DNA of 64,000 nt from positions 2,294,001 through 2,358,000 of the forward strand of contig NZ_CP125946.1 in NCBI RefSeq assembly GCF_030064065.1, read 5' to 3'. A program made the position numbers and the translations under genes. The notes beneath the pieces were generated by a model. It had not been told where the DNA came from, made no database searches, and saw only the letters and a list, made by a program, of their open reading frames with translations. Numbering within the stretch: position 1 is the stretch's first letter; each line of letters opens with the position of its first letter. Origin of the DNA: Rothia sp. SD9660Na (lineage in GTDB: Bacteria > Actinomycetota > Actinomycetes > Actinomycetales > Micrococcaceae). Below, piece by piece: positions 44,863-52,548 of the stretch.

Positions 44863-46293
44863 CTACAGGGTTGTTGAGCCCTTGGGTAGAGGTAGGGCCA
44901 GGGTTAGACGGGTGGGGCCACCGGCTGGGGAATCTACCTGCACCGTGCCGCCCAGGGCAGCAGCGCGTTCTACCAGGCCGGCAAGTCCGGTACCGTGGGC
45001 GGGGTCAGCGCCGCCGATACCGTTGTCTTCTACCGTAACCACCAGGGACTCCCCCGCTACGAAGGCAGAGAGTGAAACAAACTGGGCCTGAGCGTGCTTG
45101 AGGGTGTTGGTCAGAGCCTCATTGACGGTGTAGTAGGCGGTGCGCTCAATATCGCGGGGCAGGCGAGCAGGGGCGTCGTAGGCCAGGTGGACCGGCAGGA
45201 CGCTGTGGCGCACCAGCTCTTCCAGGGCAGCCTTGAGACCGTGGTCTTCCAGCACCGCCGGGTAGATACCGCGGACGGTGTCGCGCAGGGTCTGCTGGGC
45301 GTGGGAAAGCTGGGTGCGGGCCTCGGTGACGTGGTTGAGTAGGGCTGCGGCGCGGGCGTCCTGGGTGTCGGCAGCCAGGTTCTTCGCTTCCATCTCGGCT
45401 AGACCAAGGCGCAGGTTGAGGTTGACCAGTTCCTGCTGGACGCCGTCGTGCAGGTTGCGCTCGATGCGGCGGCGCTCCCCTTCGAAGGCATCAACGATGG
45501 TGGCGCGGGAGGCGGTCAGACGGGCCAGTTCGCGTTCCTGCTCCTCGGGGCGGGATGACAGGATCAGTTTGGAGAGGCCAGCGCCGGTGGCAGCCAGCAG
45601 GCCGTTGATGTAGGCAAAGATGATGAGCAGGACGGGGATAGCTGCCAGGAAGATCCACCAGTACTGGGGGGTGACCTCAAAGATCTGACCATTTGACGGG
45701 AGGAAGCCCTGGGCCAGGTGATAGTCCAGCTCCCCCTGGGAGTAGAGGGACAGGTGCTGCCAGTCGAGGTAGAGCCTACTGCCCGTGTACAGGTAGGAGG
45801 CAACAGCAACCGCGGCACCGATCATCATGATCTGGAGGAAAAGGACGATACCGGCGAGCCAGCCCCAGACGGTGGTCAGGGCTAGGGAGCCGACCTCGCG
45901 CCAGGTGGCAATCTCTTTGAGGCGGAAGAGGGAGCCTTCAAAGAAACCAGCCTTGGGGTAGTCCACGTGGCCGTTGGTGACGAAACCGTGGCCGGTCTTG
46001 GCCAGGCGCCAGCGCTCATACGCGCCGAAGCCAATCGCAACGAAGGGCAGAACCAGGAGCCCAATCAGCGAGGCGGCCAGACCGGATACCAGGGAGGCGA
46101 CGATGCCCTGGGCTACTAACACCGCAAAGGCAATCCAGGGGCCGGCAGTAAAGATATAGAGGGGGTTGGCCATACGGCGCCACAGGCTCTTGATGGGCTT
46201 AGGTTGGTCAGTGGGGTCAGTATCAAAGGACGCCGGTGCTTGGCTCCCTGCCGCAGGGGCGGCATCATGCAGGGTGTAATCGGTGCTTGTCAT
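44863..46293 (-). CDS. sensor histidine kinase (HisKA_3 type)
   Basis: A 476-aa membrane kinase. The N-terminal ~260 residues form a membrane sensor domain with about four to six helices (FAVLVAQGIVASLVSGLAAS, GWLAGIVLFLQIMMIGAAVA, WIFLAAIPVLLIIFAYINGL). The phospho-acceptor His is in ERRRIERNLHDGVQQELVNL, and the ATP-binding domain has TVEDNGIGGADPAHGTGLAG. It pairs with the response regulator encoded next in the operon. The stimulus is unknown; kinases with this layout often serve envelope stress. Confidence 0.92.
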   Translation of the reverse strand: MTSTDYTLHDAAPAAGSQAPASFDTDPTDQPKPIKSLWRRMANPLYIFTAGPWIAFAVLVAQGIVASLVSGLAASLIGLLVLPFVAIGFGAYERWRLAKTGHGFVTNGHVDYPKAGFFEGSLFRLKEIATWREVGSLALTTVWGWLAGIVLFLQIMMIGAAVAVASYLYTGSRLYLDWQHLSLYSQGELDYHLAQGFLPSNGQIFEVTPQYWWIFLAAIPVLLIIFAYINGLLAATGAGLSKLILSSRPEEQERELARLTASRATIVDAFEGERRRIERNLHDGVQQELVNLNLRLGLAEMEAKNLAADTQDARAAALLNHVTEARTQLSHAQQTLRDTVRGIYPAVLEDHGLKAALEELVRHSVLPVHLAYDAPARLPRDIERTAYYTVNEALTNTLKHAQAQFVSLSAFVAGESLVVTVEDNGIGGADPAHGTGLAGLVERAAALGGTVQVDSPAGGPTRLTLALPLPKGSTTL

Positions 46294-46384
46294 GCTTCTA
46301 TTCTTTCGCGCCCAGCCCCCGAGCGCAGTGGGGCAGTCTCTACTCTTACCTCATCCGCACCCCACCTGCCAGGTAGAGCTAGCT

Positions 46385-46972
46385 CTACCCTGGTCGTCCT
46401 GGCCGCTTCTTTAGTACCTTATCGGCACCCACCACCCCGCGCAGCAGCTGCGGATCGATCTCCACACCCTCACGCACAATCGACAGCTGGCCGGTGGCCT
46501 CCAGCACCACGCACTGCACCTGACTCAGCTGCGACACCCCGGCCTTCCGCAGAGCCGCGTACACCTCTGCCGGCGCCAAATGCGAGCGCTTCAAATGGCG
46601 CACCACAAACTTACCGTGAGCCATAATCACCCTGGGCTTGTGGTTGATATGCCGAATACCGGTGACCGACTGCACCGCACCAAAGATACTCTCCAGCAGC
46701 ATGAGCGTGCCCAGACCCACCATACCCGACGCCAGCGTCGGCGGGTGCCCAATAATCACGCGGCCAGCCACCGCGCCAAACATAATGATGATGACCGCAT
46801 CAAAACCGTTCCAGCCGCTCAGCACCCGCACACCGAAGATACGCACCAGCACCAAAAAGGTCAGGTAGATACCTACAGCAGAGAGCATCACCACCGGAAT
46901 ACGCCAGGGCTCAATCCCCAAATACTCAACTAACGCAGGGCCCCACCCCTGCGGCGGCTCAAAGATACCCAC
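46385..46972 (-). CDS. DUF421 (YetF/YkjA-like) membrane protein
   Basis: A 195-aa protein with two or three N-terminal helices (IPVVMLSAVGIYLTFLVLV, AVIIIMFGAVAGRVIIG, GTLMLLESIFGAV) and a cytosolic C-terminal domain that includes KPRVIMAHGKFVVRHLKRSH and LRKAGVSQLSQVQCVVLEAT, the conserved DUF421 pattern (R-L-R-x-G-x-x-x-x-x-x-V-x-x-A-x-LE-x-G). Function unknown; a role in stress or spore envelopes is suggested for Bacillus members. It begins 5 nt after the hemD-like stop, so the two are co-transcribed. Confidence 0.85.
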   Translation of the reverse strand: MGIFEPPQGWGPALVEYLGIEPWRIPVVMLSAVGIYLTFLVLVRIFGVRVLSGWNGFDAVIIIMFGAVAGRVIIGHPPTLASGMVGLGTLMLLESIFGAVQSVTGIRHINHKPRVIMAHGKFVVRHLKRSHLAPAEVYAALRKAGVSQLSQVQCVVLEATGQLSIVREGVEIDPQLLRGVVGADKVLKKRPGRPG

Positions 46973-46977
46973 CGGCC

Positions 46978-47838
46978 CTACCGATCAGAAAGAGCTGCGG
47001 TCAGCTCCTTGACGAGAGCCCCCAGGCGGAAACGCTCGGGGGCAAGAGGGGTAATGCCCACCTCTTCCAGCGGCTCAGCCGTCACCGGCCCCACAGCAGC
47101 AGCAATAGTTCCCGTTTTAAAAGCCTCAATCACCTGCGGCAACACCCCGCGAGCCGACGCCGCCTTAAACAGGGCAGACACCGCAGGAGCAGCCGTAAAC
47201 GTCACCGCATCCAGCTCCGACGCAACAAGGGCATTAATCAGCTCATCCACCAGCTCAGGACGCTCAGGAGCCTCCCACCGGTGCGGCACCACAGCCGTCA
47301 CCTGCGCCCCCGCAGCCACCAGACGCGCCTCCTGCGCCACATCCGGCGACCCGTGCTGCTGCACCACCACATGCTTACCCGCAACACCGCGCTCCAGCGC
47401 CAAATCCACCAAAGCCGACGTGCGCTCCTGCGCCGCCATACCGGCGTCCTCAAACCCCAAGCCGCGCACCGCACCCCGGCCCTTAGCGCCACGCACCAAA
47501 ATCGTAGCCCCCGCAAGAGCCTTCCTCAGCTGCTCCTCAAGGCCGCGCTCGCGGGCGGAATCGAACCAGCCGTTCAGTCCGTAGCCGGTGGTGACCAGCA
47601 GGACGTCGGGGTGATGGGCAAGGATGTGGTCGGTGGCCGCGTGCAGCTCGGTGTCATCTGCCACCGACACGATGCGGACGGTGGGCGCCACCAGCACGCG
47701 CGCGCCCTGCCGCTCAAAGGCCGCAACCTGCTCTTGAATACGGCGAGAGGCAGTCACGGCAATGGTCTTACCGGCCAGTAGGCCGGTAGCGGGTTCGGGG
47801 GCGGCGGACGGGCGGTGTGAAGAAGGTGAGGAAGTCAT
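46978..47838 (-). CDS. hemD: uroporphyrinogen-III synthase
   Basis: A 286-aa enzyme that cyclises hydroxymethylbilane to uroporphyrinogen III in haem synthesis. The two-lobed HemD pattern is visible: LAGKTIAVTASRRIQEQVAA, PDVLLVTTGYGLNGWFDSA, ATILVRGAKGRGAVRGLG, VVPHRWEAPERPELVDELIN, VTFTAAPAVSALFKAAS, and IAAAVGPVTAEPLEEVG near the end. HemD sequences are poorly conserved, but this set is convincing. It is separated from the other haem genes here and paired with a DUF421 gene. Confidence 0.85.
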   Translation of the reverse strand: MTSSPSSHRPSAAPEPATGLLAGKTIAVTASRRIQEQVAAFERQGARVLVAPTVRIVSVADDTELHAATDHILAHHPDVLLVTTGYGLNGWFDSARERGLEEQLRKALAGATILVRGAKGRGAVRGLGFEDAGMAAQERTSALVDLALERGVAGKHVVVQQHGSPDVAQEARLVAAGAQVTAVVPHRWEAPERPELVDELINALVASELDAVTFTAAPAVSALFKAASARGVLPQVIEAFKTGTIAAAVGPVTAEPLEEVGITPLAPERFRLGALVKELTAALSDR

Positions 47839-47866
47839 AACACCAGGGTACCGCCGGTGGTGCGGG

Positions 47867-48187
47867 CTAGCCCAGGCGTTTAGAGCCCTTACGCACGCTT
47901 AGAGCGGCCATGCGGAGGTCGTCGTTGGGGTTGCGCCAGAGGATTTCACCGACCATGGTGTCGAGGCGGTCAACGGTGTCCCACCAGCTTTTCTCTTCAA
48001 TGAGCTCGCGTAGCCAGTTAATGTCTTCAGGTTCGAGGTAGCGGCGCAGGGCGTGTAGATAGTCGAGCGCTGCGGGGTTTTAATTCCTAGGAAGGGGAAT
48101 TGATTACGCATGTAGGCGGCCATGGGGGGCAGCATTGACGGAATTGGACGCCACGACCGGGGTTTCATGCAGGGTAGAGAAGTTCAT
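47867..48187 (-). pseudogene. decayed DNA alkylation repair (AlkD-like) gene
   Basis: On the minus strand, fragments of an AlkD-type DNA glycosylase lie in different frames. MNFSTLHETPVVAS opens at 48187. A second frame gives AAYMRNQFPFLGIKTPQR, the conserved AYMRNQFPFLGIKxPxR motif. A third gives LRRYLEPEDINWLRELIE then EKSWWDTVDRLDTMVGEIL and ends SVRKGSKRLG with a stop at 47867. Full-length proteins are about 230 aa; here the middle is deleted, at least two frameshifts separate the parts, and the C-terminus is missing. The gene is clearly broken. Confidence 0.75.
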
Positions 48188-48281
48188 GGGGCTCTTTCAG
48201 GTGGTGAGTTATAGGGGTTTGCGAACGGGTCTTTTAGTCCACCCTACATAATTCAACAGGTGGGGATATTATTCTACATCT

Positions 48282-48294
48282 GATGAATTTCATC
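48282..48294. promoter_or_regulatory. GATGAA-T-TTCATC palindrome upstream of the TetR gene
   Basis: A perfect 13-bp palindrome 33 bp before the TetR start codon; a candidate autoregulatory operator. A TAGACT hexamer at 48313-48318 lies only 8 bp before the ATG, hinting at a very short or absent 5' leader. Confidence 0.45.
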
Positions 48295-48326
48295 TACGAA
48301 TGGGGAATTTTGGGTAGACTGGGCGT

Positions 48327-49007
48327 ATGGCAGCCCAGAACTCTACACCTTCCAGCTCACCCCGCGGACGACGCAGCGGCGGCACCCGCTCCCGCGACGA
48401 CATTTTGCAGGCAGCTACTGCCCTCTTTGCTAAACACGGGTTCGAGGGTACTTCAGTACGGGCTATCGCTGCGCAGGCCCAGGTTGACCCCGCCCTCATT
48501 CGACATTTCTTTGGGTCAAAAGAAACGCTCTTTACAACCCTGCTCAACGAGGCAACGGAGCTTTCAACCCGTCAGACCGCACCACCCAGCGGCGGCGACC
48601 GGGCCACCGACCTTGCCGCGGCCTACCTGCACCTGTGGGAATCACCCGAAACAGGGCCGCTGCTGATAGGCCTAGTTCGTTCGGCTCTTGCGTCGGCCAC
48701 GGGGGCACCCGCTATCAAGGAGGCTCTGACGCGGCACCTTACCCAAAGCTGTGCCGACCCGCTGAAGCCTAGCCTGGATGAGGCGTCCGCGGAGCTCCTC
48801 AGCACCCACCTACTAGGGGTAGCGGTAGGGCGTTACCTTCTGGGGCTCCCCCACCTTGCCGCGCTCAGCACCGACGAATTGGCTGAACGCACCGCACCGG
48901 CAGTCCGGAGCTATCTTGAGGGGAATTCTCACTCCCGTAAGACCCGGCCCTCGCCGAAAAAGAAGAGCCCCCAGGAGCAGCTGTCGCTGTTTGATGGCCT
49001 CTTCTAA
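48327..49007 (+). CDS. TetR/AcrR-family transcriptional regulator
   Basis: A 226-aa regulator. The N-terminal helix-turn-helix (~residues 20-66) is RSRDDILQAATALFAKHGFE, GTSVRAIAAQAQVDPALIRH and FFGSKETLFTTLL. A C-terminal ligand-binding domain of the TetR_C type follows (GPLLIGLVRSALASATGAPA, LLSTHLLGVAVGRYLLGL). The basic tail (SRKTRPSPKKKSPQEQLSLF) is encoded within the stem of the shared terminator with dnaB. The target genes are unknown; no efflux gene is adjacent. No clear ribosome site precedes the ATG, consistent with leaderless initiation. Confidence 0.88.
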   Translation: MAAQNSTPSSSPRGRRSGGTRSRDDILQAATALFAKHGFEGTSVRAIAAQAQVDPALIRHFFGSKETLFTTLLNEATELSTRQTAPPSGGDRATDLAAAYLHLWESPETGPLLIGLVRSALASATGAPAIKEALTRHLTQSCADPLKPSLDEASAELLSTHLLGVAVGRYLLGLPHLAALSTDELAERTAPAVRSYLEGNSHSRKTRPSPKKKSPQEQLSLFDGLF

Positions 49008-49031
49008 CGAGAGGGCCGACTCCTGGGGGCT
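48966..49031. terminator. bidirectional terminator overlapping the 3' end of the TetR gene
   Basis: AGCCCCCAGGAG (48966-48977) / CTCCTGGGGGCT (49020-49031), with the left arm inside the coding sequence. TTATTTTT follows on the plus strand and CTTCTTTTTC on the minus strand, serving the convergent dnaB. Confidence 0.65.
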
Positions 49032-49047
49032 TATTTTTAGGCTGGGG

Positions 49048-52000
49048 TTAGAAGGTTTCGGTGCCGGTGTAGGAATCATGCACCATGTTGGCAAAGCGCG
49101 AGTAGTGGCCCTGGAAGGCGACCGCGATAGTCTTGGTGGGGCCGTTACGGTGCTTAGCGACGATGACGTCCGCCTCGCCTGCGCGAGTTGATTCTTTTTC
49201 GTAGTAGTCCTCGCGGTGCAAGAGAATGACCATGTCAGCGTCCTGCTCAATCGAGTTATGAACGGTAATGCCGTTGGCGATGAAGTTGTGGTTCCCTAGC
49301 ACAGTGGCGTCGAAGACCTCTTCTTCCCCCTCGTACTCGATAGAGGTGACGGTGTCCCAGAAAAGGTCATTGACCGCAAGCATGTCGAGCTCAGCGGCAT
49401 CAAGGACGCTGGCTACTTGAGTCAGCACAGGAGCACTCGTGCGTACGCCAGCAGATGTAAGAGCATCAGCTACTCGAGTAGGCTCGCTCAAAACATCACC
49501 TACCTGCCCCCAGACCTGCTCATTCCTACCCAGCGGAACACCGGCGTCCGGAATCTCGATTTCTTGAATCTCAAAGCTAAACCGGACTAAATCATCCGAC
49601 TCAGCCACACACAGAGAACCATCTTCAACGACCGTTGAAATACCAAAACGTAGAAGCAGAAGGCTTACCTGCTCAGCAACCGGTCGAGGCAGATTTACCG
49701 TAACCGATGAATCTACAGTCTGTACGTCTAAGAACACTGAGCGCAGAAAAAGGCGAATCTGCTCTTTCGGTAAGGAAAATACCTCAGAGGGAACCCCCAG
49801 CACAGGTGCTGTGGAAGCAGTTTCGATGACCTGCTCGTCACTCCAATGCGTCCGGGCGGACGGCCCGTTAACGTGGCGGGGTACGCCCAAACGATCGCCC
49901 ACTGCAAGCTCACCCAGCCCCTTCCAACCTGTGTACGTAAAGAAGGGATGATTAGCGGTAGCGCGCAGGGTCTTACCCGAAGCTAGCGTTAGACGATAAA
50001 CAGGTTTCACTCCCGTAGAAAAGACGTGGATCAGGTGCCGCTCCACAAAACGCATGTCGTCCCCCAGGGACCACACCGGGACGTCCTGAGCGCCCTGCTC
50101 AAAAAGCTCGCCCATCGTTGTTTCAGCTCCCGTATCAGAGCGAAGCACACGAGTATCGGCAGTCAGACAGCCCGACTCGCGAAGGTCCGACACCTGCGGC
50201 TTCTTATCGGTACGCTGCTCAGAGCCACGGTTCAGCTGCGAGAGGGCAATCAGAGGCACCTCAAGCTCCTTAGCCATCAGCTTGAGAGCACGCGAGAACT
50301 CCGAAACTTCCTGCTGGCGCGACTCAACCTTCTTACCCGAGCTCATCAGCTGCAGGTAGTCCAGAACAATCAGCTTGAGGTTATTCTTCTGCTTCAGGCG
50401 GCGGGCCTTAGCGCGAATCTCCATCAGGGTCATGTTGGGTGAATCGTCGATAAAGAGCGGAGCGGAGTCCATCTTGCCCATGGCGGTAGCAATCTTGGCC
50501 CACTGGTCATCGTCCAGCTTGCCCTTACGCAAATCAGACAGATTAATGCCAGCCTCAGCCGACAGAATCTTCATAGCAATTTCGTTGCGGCCCATTTCCA
50601 GGGAGAAGAACACCGTGGTCATACCGTGCTTAATGGCAGCAGACCTGGCGATGTCTAGGGCAAACGTCGAATTATGGGTGGGCACAAAAGCACGAGAAGC
50701 CAAGAAAAGATGCTGCTCATTATCTACCTCAATACAGCGCACCGGCACAGAATCAACAGGCTCCACAGCAACAATGTAGCGAGAGCTTCGCTTAGCGGTC
50801 GGACGAGAATCGCGGTCACGGTGCATTTGCTTCTTGCGAGACAGAGCAAAAACAGAATCAGAGGAAGAGAAGGTCAGCTTGTAGGCCGTCGACGTAGCCT
50901 CGCTACTGCCCTTGACCTTTTTCGTTGCCATACCCATGCGGTACCCCAAAGAAAGCGCCAGCTCCTGGGTATCAAGTGCCAACTGGCGGTTCGTCACCGT
51001 GAACTGAATACACCCGGCGTTTGTAACAGTGCCGTCGCTATCGAGCAGCCCTGCCAGCAAAGCTCGGCGCTGCGCTTCAGAGGCCCGTAGGTACTGCATA
51101 GGAATGTGCTTATTATTCAGAACGCCCAAAGTACGCAGGCTCTCAGCACTCGGAGCCAAGATTGTTGAGTCATCACCCAACCAAATTCCCAGAGTGTAGG
51201 GGGTGACTAGTAGGTCCGCTTCGGGCAGTTGGAGCGGGCGGGTGTTAGCAATGGAGTGGTTGGCTCGACGGTCAGCCGTCGCGCAACAAACCGTCTCACG
51301 AATCTCAGCGGTGGTGCGCACCTGCGCGCCCACAGACGTCCGCACACGCCCCCCGCCTGAACCCGCCAGAGCTGACGAACGGGCCCGACGGGACGCGCGG
51401 GTTTCGGTGAGCCACTGATGCTCGGCGTCCGCAATGATTTCGGTTCCGTCATCAAAAATGACCTTGAAGCAGGGACGCCCAGTCATCACGTCAGTAGCGT
51501 TCGTGACGGTCGTGGGATGCCCATCTGCGCCCAGAACGGTATCGCCCACGCGGATATCGCCCATGGTGGTCCAGCCTGTGGGGGTGGGGATGGGGGTATC
51601 AAGGGCGAGCGCTTTACCCATTGCCGGACGCGCCGCGATCACAATCATCTGCCCGGCCTGCAGGCCGGCGGTGAGCTCGTCGAACTCGATGAAGCCGGTG
51701 GGCACGCCGTGGACGCCGCCGTCGCGCGACCCATTAGCCTCAATCTCTTCAACCGTACTGTTCATGGCCTCAGAGAGGGGAACGTAGTCTTCCTTAGTGT
51801 TGTTGGCAGAAACCCCGTAAATCTCGGCCTGGGCGGCGTTGACCAGGGCTTCAGCCTCGCCGTCGCCGGAGTACCCCAGCTGCACAATCTTGGTACCAGC
51901 CTCCACCAGGCGACGGAGCATAGCGCGCTCGGCCACAATTTCGGCGTAGAACCCGGCGTTAGCAGCGGTGGGGACGCCCGCAATCAGGGAGTGCAGGTAG

Positions 52001-52269
52001 GCCGCCCCACCCACGCGGTTCAGTTCGCCACGCTTGGTTAGCTCATCAGCCACCGTAATGGCGTCCGCCGGTTCACCGTGCCCGTAGAGGTGGATGATGG
52101 CCTCGTAAATCATCTCATGGGCGGGCTTGTAGAAGTCAGCGCCGCCGCCGATGACCTCAACGACGTCGGCGATGGCGTCCTTGGAGAGCATCATGCCACC
52201 CAGTACCGACTGCTCGGCGGTGTCGTCGTGCGGCGGTGTACGGACGAACTCAGACTGGCTCTCAGACAA
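49048..52269 (-). CDS. dnaB: replicative DNA helicase DnaB interrupted by two inteins
   Basis: A 1073-aa precursor containing a normal-sized ~454-aa DnaB once both inteins are spliced out. The N-terminal domain begins at a TTG (SESQSEFVRTPPHDDTAEQS) with GAGGGG upstream; an ATG at 52308 is an alternative. The RecA-like motor has the Walker A ARPAMGK|STFALD, split by intein 1, Walker B LKLIVLDYLQLMS, and IALSQLNRGSEQRTDKKPQV. Intein 2 sits at DLRESG|SIEQDADMV, the second classic DnaB intein site. The mature hexamer unwinds DNA at replication forks. The gene lies in the conserved neighbourhood of rpsF-rplI, though several genes are inserted between. Confidence 0.97.
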   Translation of the reverse strand: MSESQSEFVRTPPHDDTAEQSVLGGMMLSKDAIADVVEVIGGGADFYKPAHEMIYEAIIHLYGHGEPADAITVADELTKRGELNRVGGAAYLHSLIAGVPTAANAGFYAEIVAERAMLRRLVEAGTKIVQLGYSGDGEAEALVNAAQAEIYGVSANNTKEDYVPLSEAMNSTVEEIEANGSRDGGVHGVPTGFIEFDELTAGLQAGQMIVIAARPAMGKALALDTPIPTPTGWTTMGDIRVGDTVLGADGHPTTVTNATDVMTGRPCFKVIFDDGTEIIADAEHQWLTETRASRRARSSALAGSGGGRVRTSVGAQVRTTAEIRETVCCATADRRANHSIANTRPLQLPEADLLVTPYTLGIWLGDDSTILAPSAESLRTLGVLNNKHIPMQYLRASEAQRRALLAGLLDSDGTVTNAGCIQFTVTNRQLALDTQELALSLGYRMGMATKKVKGSSEATSTAYKLTFSSSDSVFALSRKKQMHRDRDSRPTAKRSSRYIVAVEPVDSVPVRCIEVDNEQHLFLASRAFVPTHNSTFALDIARSAAIKHGMTTVFFSLEMGRNEIAMKILSAEAGINLSDLRKGKLDDDQWAKIATAMGKMDSAPLFIDDSPNMTLMEIRAKARRLKQKNNLKLIVLDYLQLMSSGKKVESRQQEVSEFSRALKLMAKELEVPLIALSQLNRGSEQRTDKKPQVSDLRESGCLTADTRVLRSDTGAETTMGELFEQGAQDVPVWSLGDDMRFVERHLIHVFSTGVKPVYRLTLASGKTLRATANHPFFTYTGWKGLGELAVGDRLGVPRHVNGPSARTHWSDEQVIETASTAPVLGVPSEVFSLPKEQIRLFLRSVFLDVQTVDSSVTVNLPRPVAEQVSLLLLRFGISTVVEDGSLCVAESDDLVRFSFEIQEIEIPDAGVPLGRNEQVWGQVGDVLSEPTRVADALTSAGVRTSAPVLTQVASVLDAAELDMLAVNDLFWDTVTSIEYEGEEEVFDATVLGNHNFIANGITVHNSIEQDADMVILLHREDYYEKESTRAGEADVIVAKHRNGPTKTIAVAFQGHYSRFANMVHDSYTGTETF
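49255..50169 (-). other. class 1 intein in DnaB (RESG site), 305 aa
   Basis: Begins with Cys1 (CLTADTRVLRSDTGAETT) and ends GITVHN followed by Ser+1, the standard class 1 arrangement. Block B TLRATANHPFFTY carries the T-x-x-H motif. Block F is EVFDATVLGNHNFIANG. The central region should hold a LAGLIDADG endonuclease but shows only LPKEQIRLFLRSVFLDVQTV without a clear acidic catalytic motif, so the endonuclease seems degenerate. Boundaries are exact from the extein match. Confidence 0.95.
50671..51612 (-). other. class 3 intein in the DnaB Walker A motif, 314 aa
   Basis: Inserted between Lys and Ser of GK|STF. It starts with Ala1 (ALALDTPIPTPTGWTTMGDI) instead of Cys or Ser, and ends AFVPTHN before Ser+1. 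The class 3 WCT triplet is present: Trp67 in block B (AEHQWLT), Cys293 in block F (VRCIEVDNEQHLFLA) and Thr312 in block G (VPTHN). Class 3 inteins start splicing by attack of the block F Cys. A LAGLIDADG motif (LLAGLLDSDGTV, ~185-196) remains, but the first motif region (LGIWLGDDST) looks shortened. Confidence 0.93.
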
Positions 52270-52477
52270 GGCGGCCCCTCGGTAGTGAAGAATATGGTGA
52301 GGTTCTATCATCTCACCTGCGAGCGCCCGGAGACCACCGCTTCGCTGTGAGACTAGACGTTGGTGAGGCAAAAGTAGCCGGGGGCAGGGGAAAGAGTCAT
52401 AGCTACCTCCTTTGGTGTTCACCGCGACGATGACGTGATGGGCTTAACTGTATCTCGGTAGCATGGGTTCTAGCTAG

Positions 52478-52491
52478 AGTACTTAAGTACT
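52478..52491. promoter_or_regulatory. AGTACTTAAGTACT palindrome upstream of the SIP gene
   Basis: A perfect 14-bp palindrome 57 bp before the siderophore-interacting protein start; a candidate operator. Confidence 0.35.
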
Positions 52492-52548
52492 AGAGATTGA
52501 GCTGGCCAGCACCACAAGGGGCTGGTCGTAGTCAGAGAAAGGACGCCG

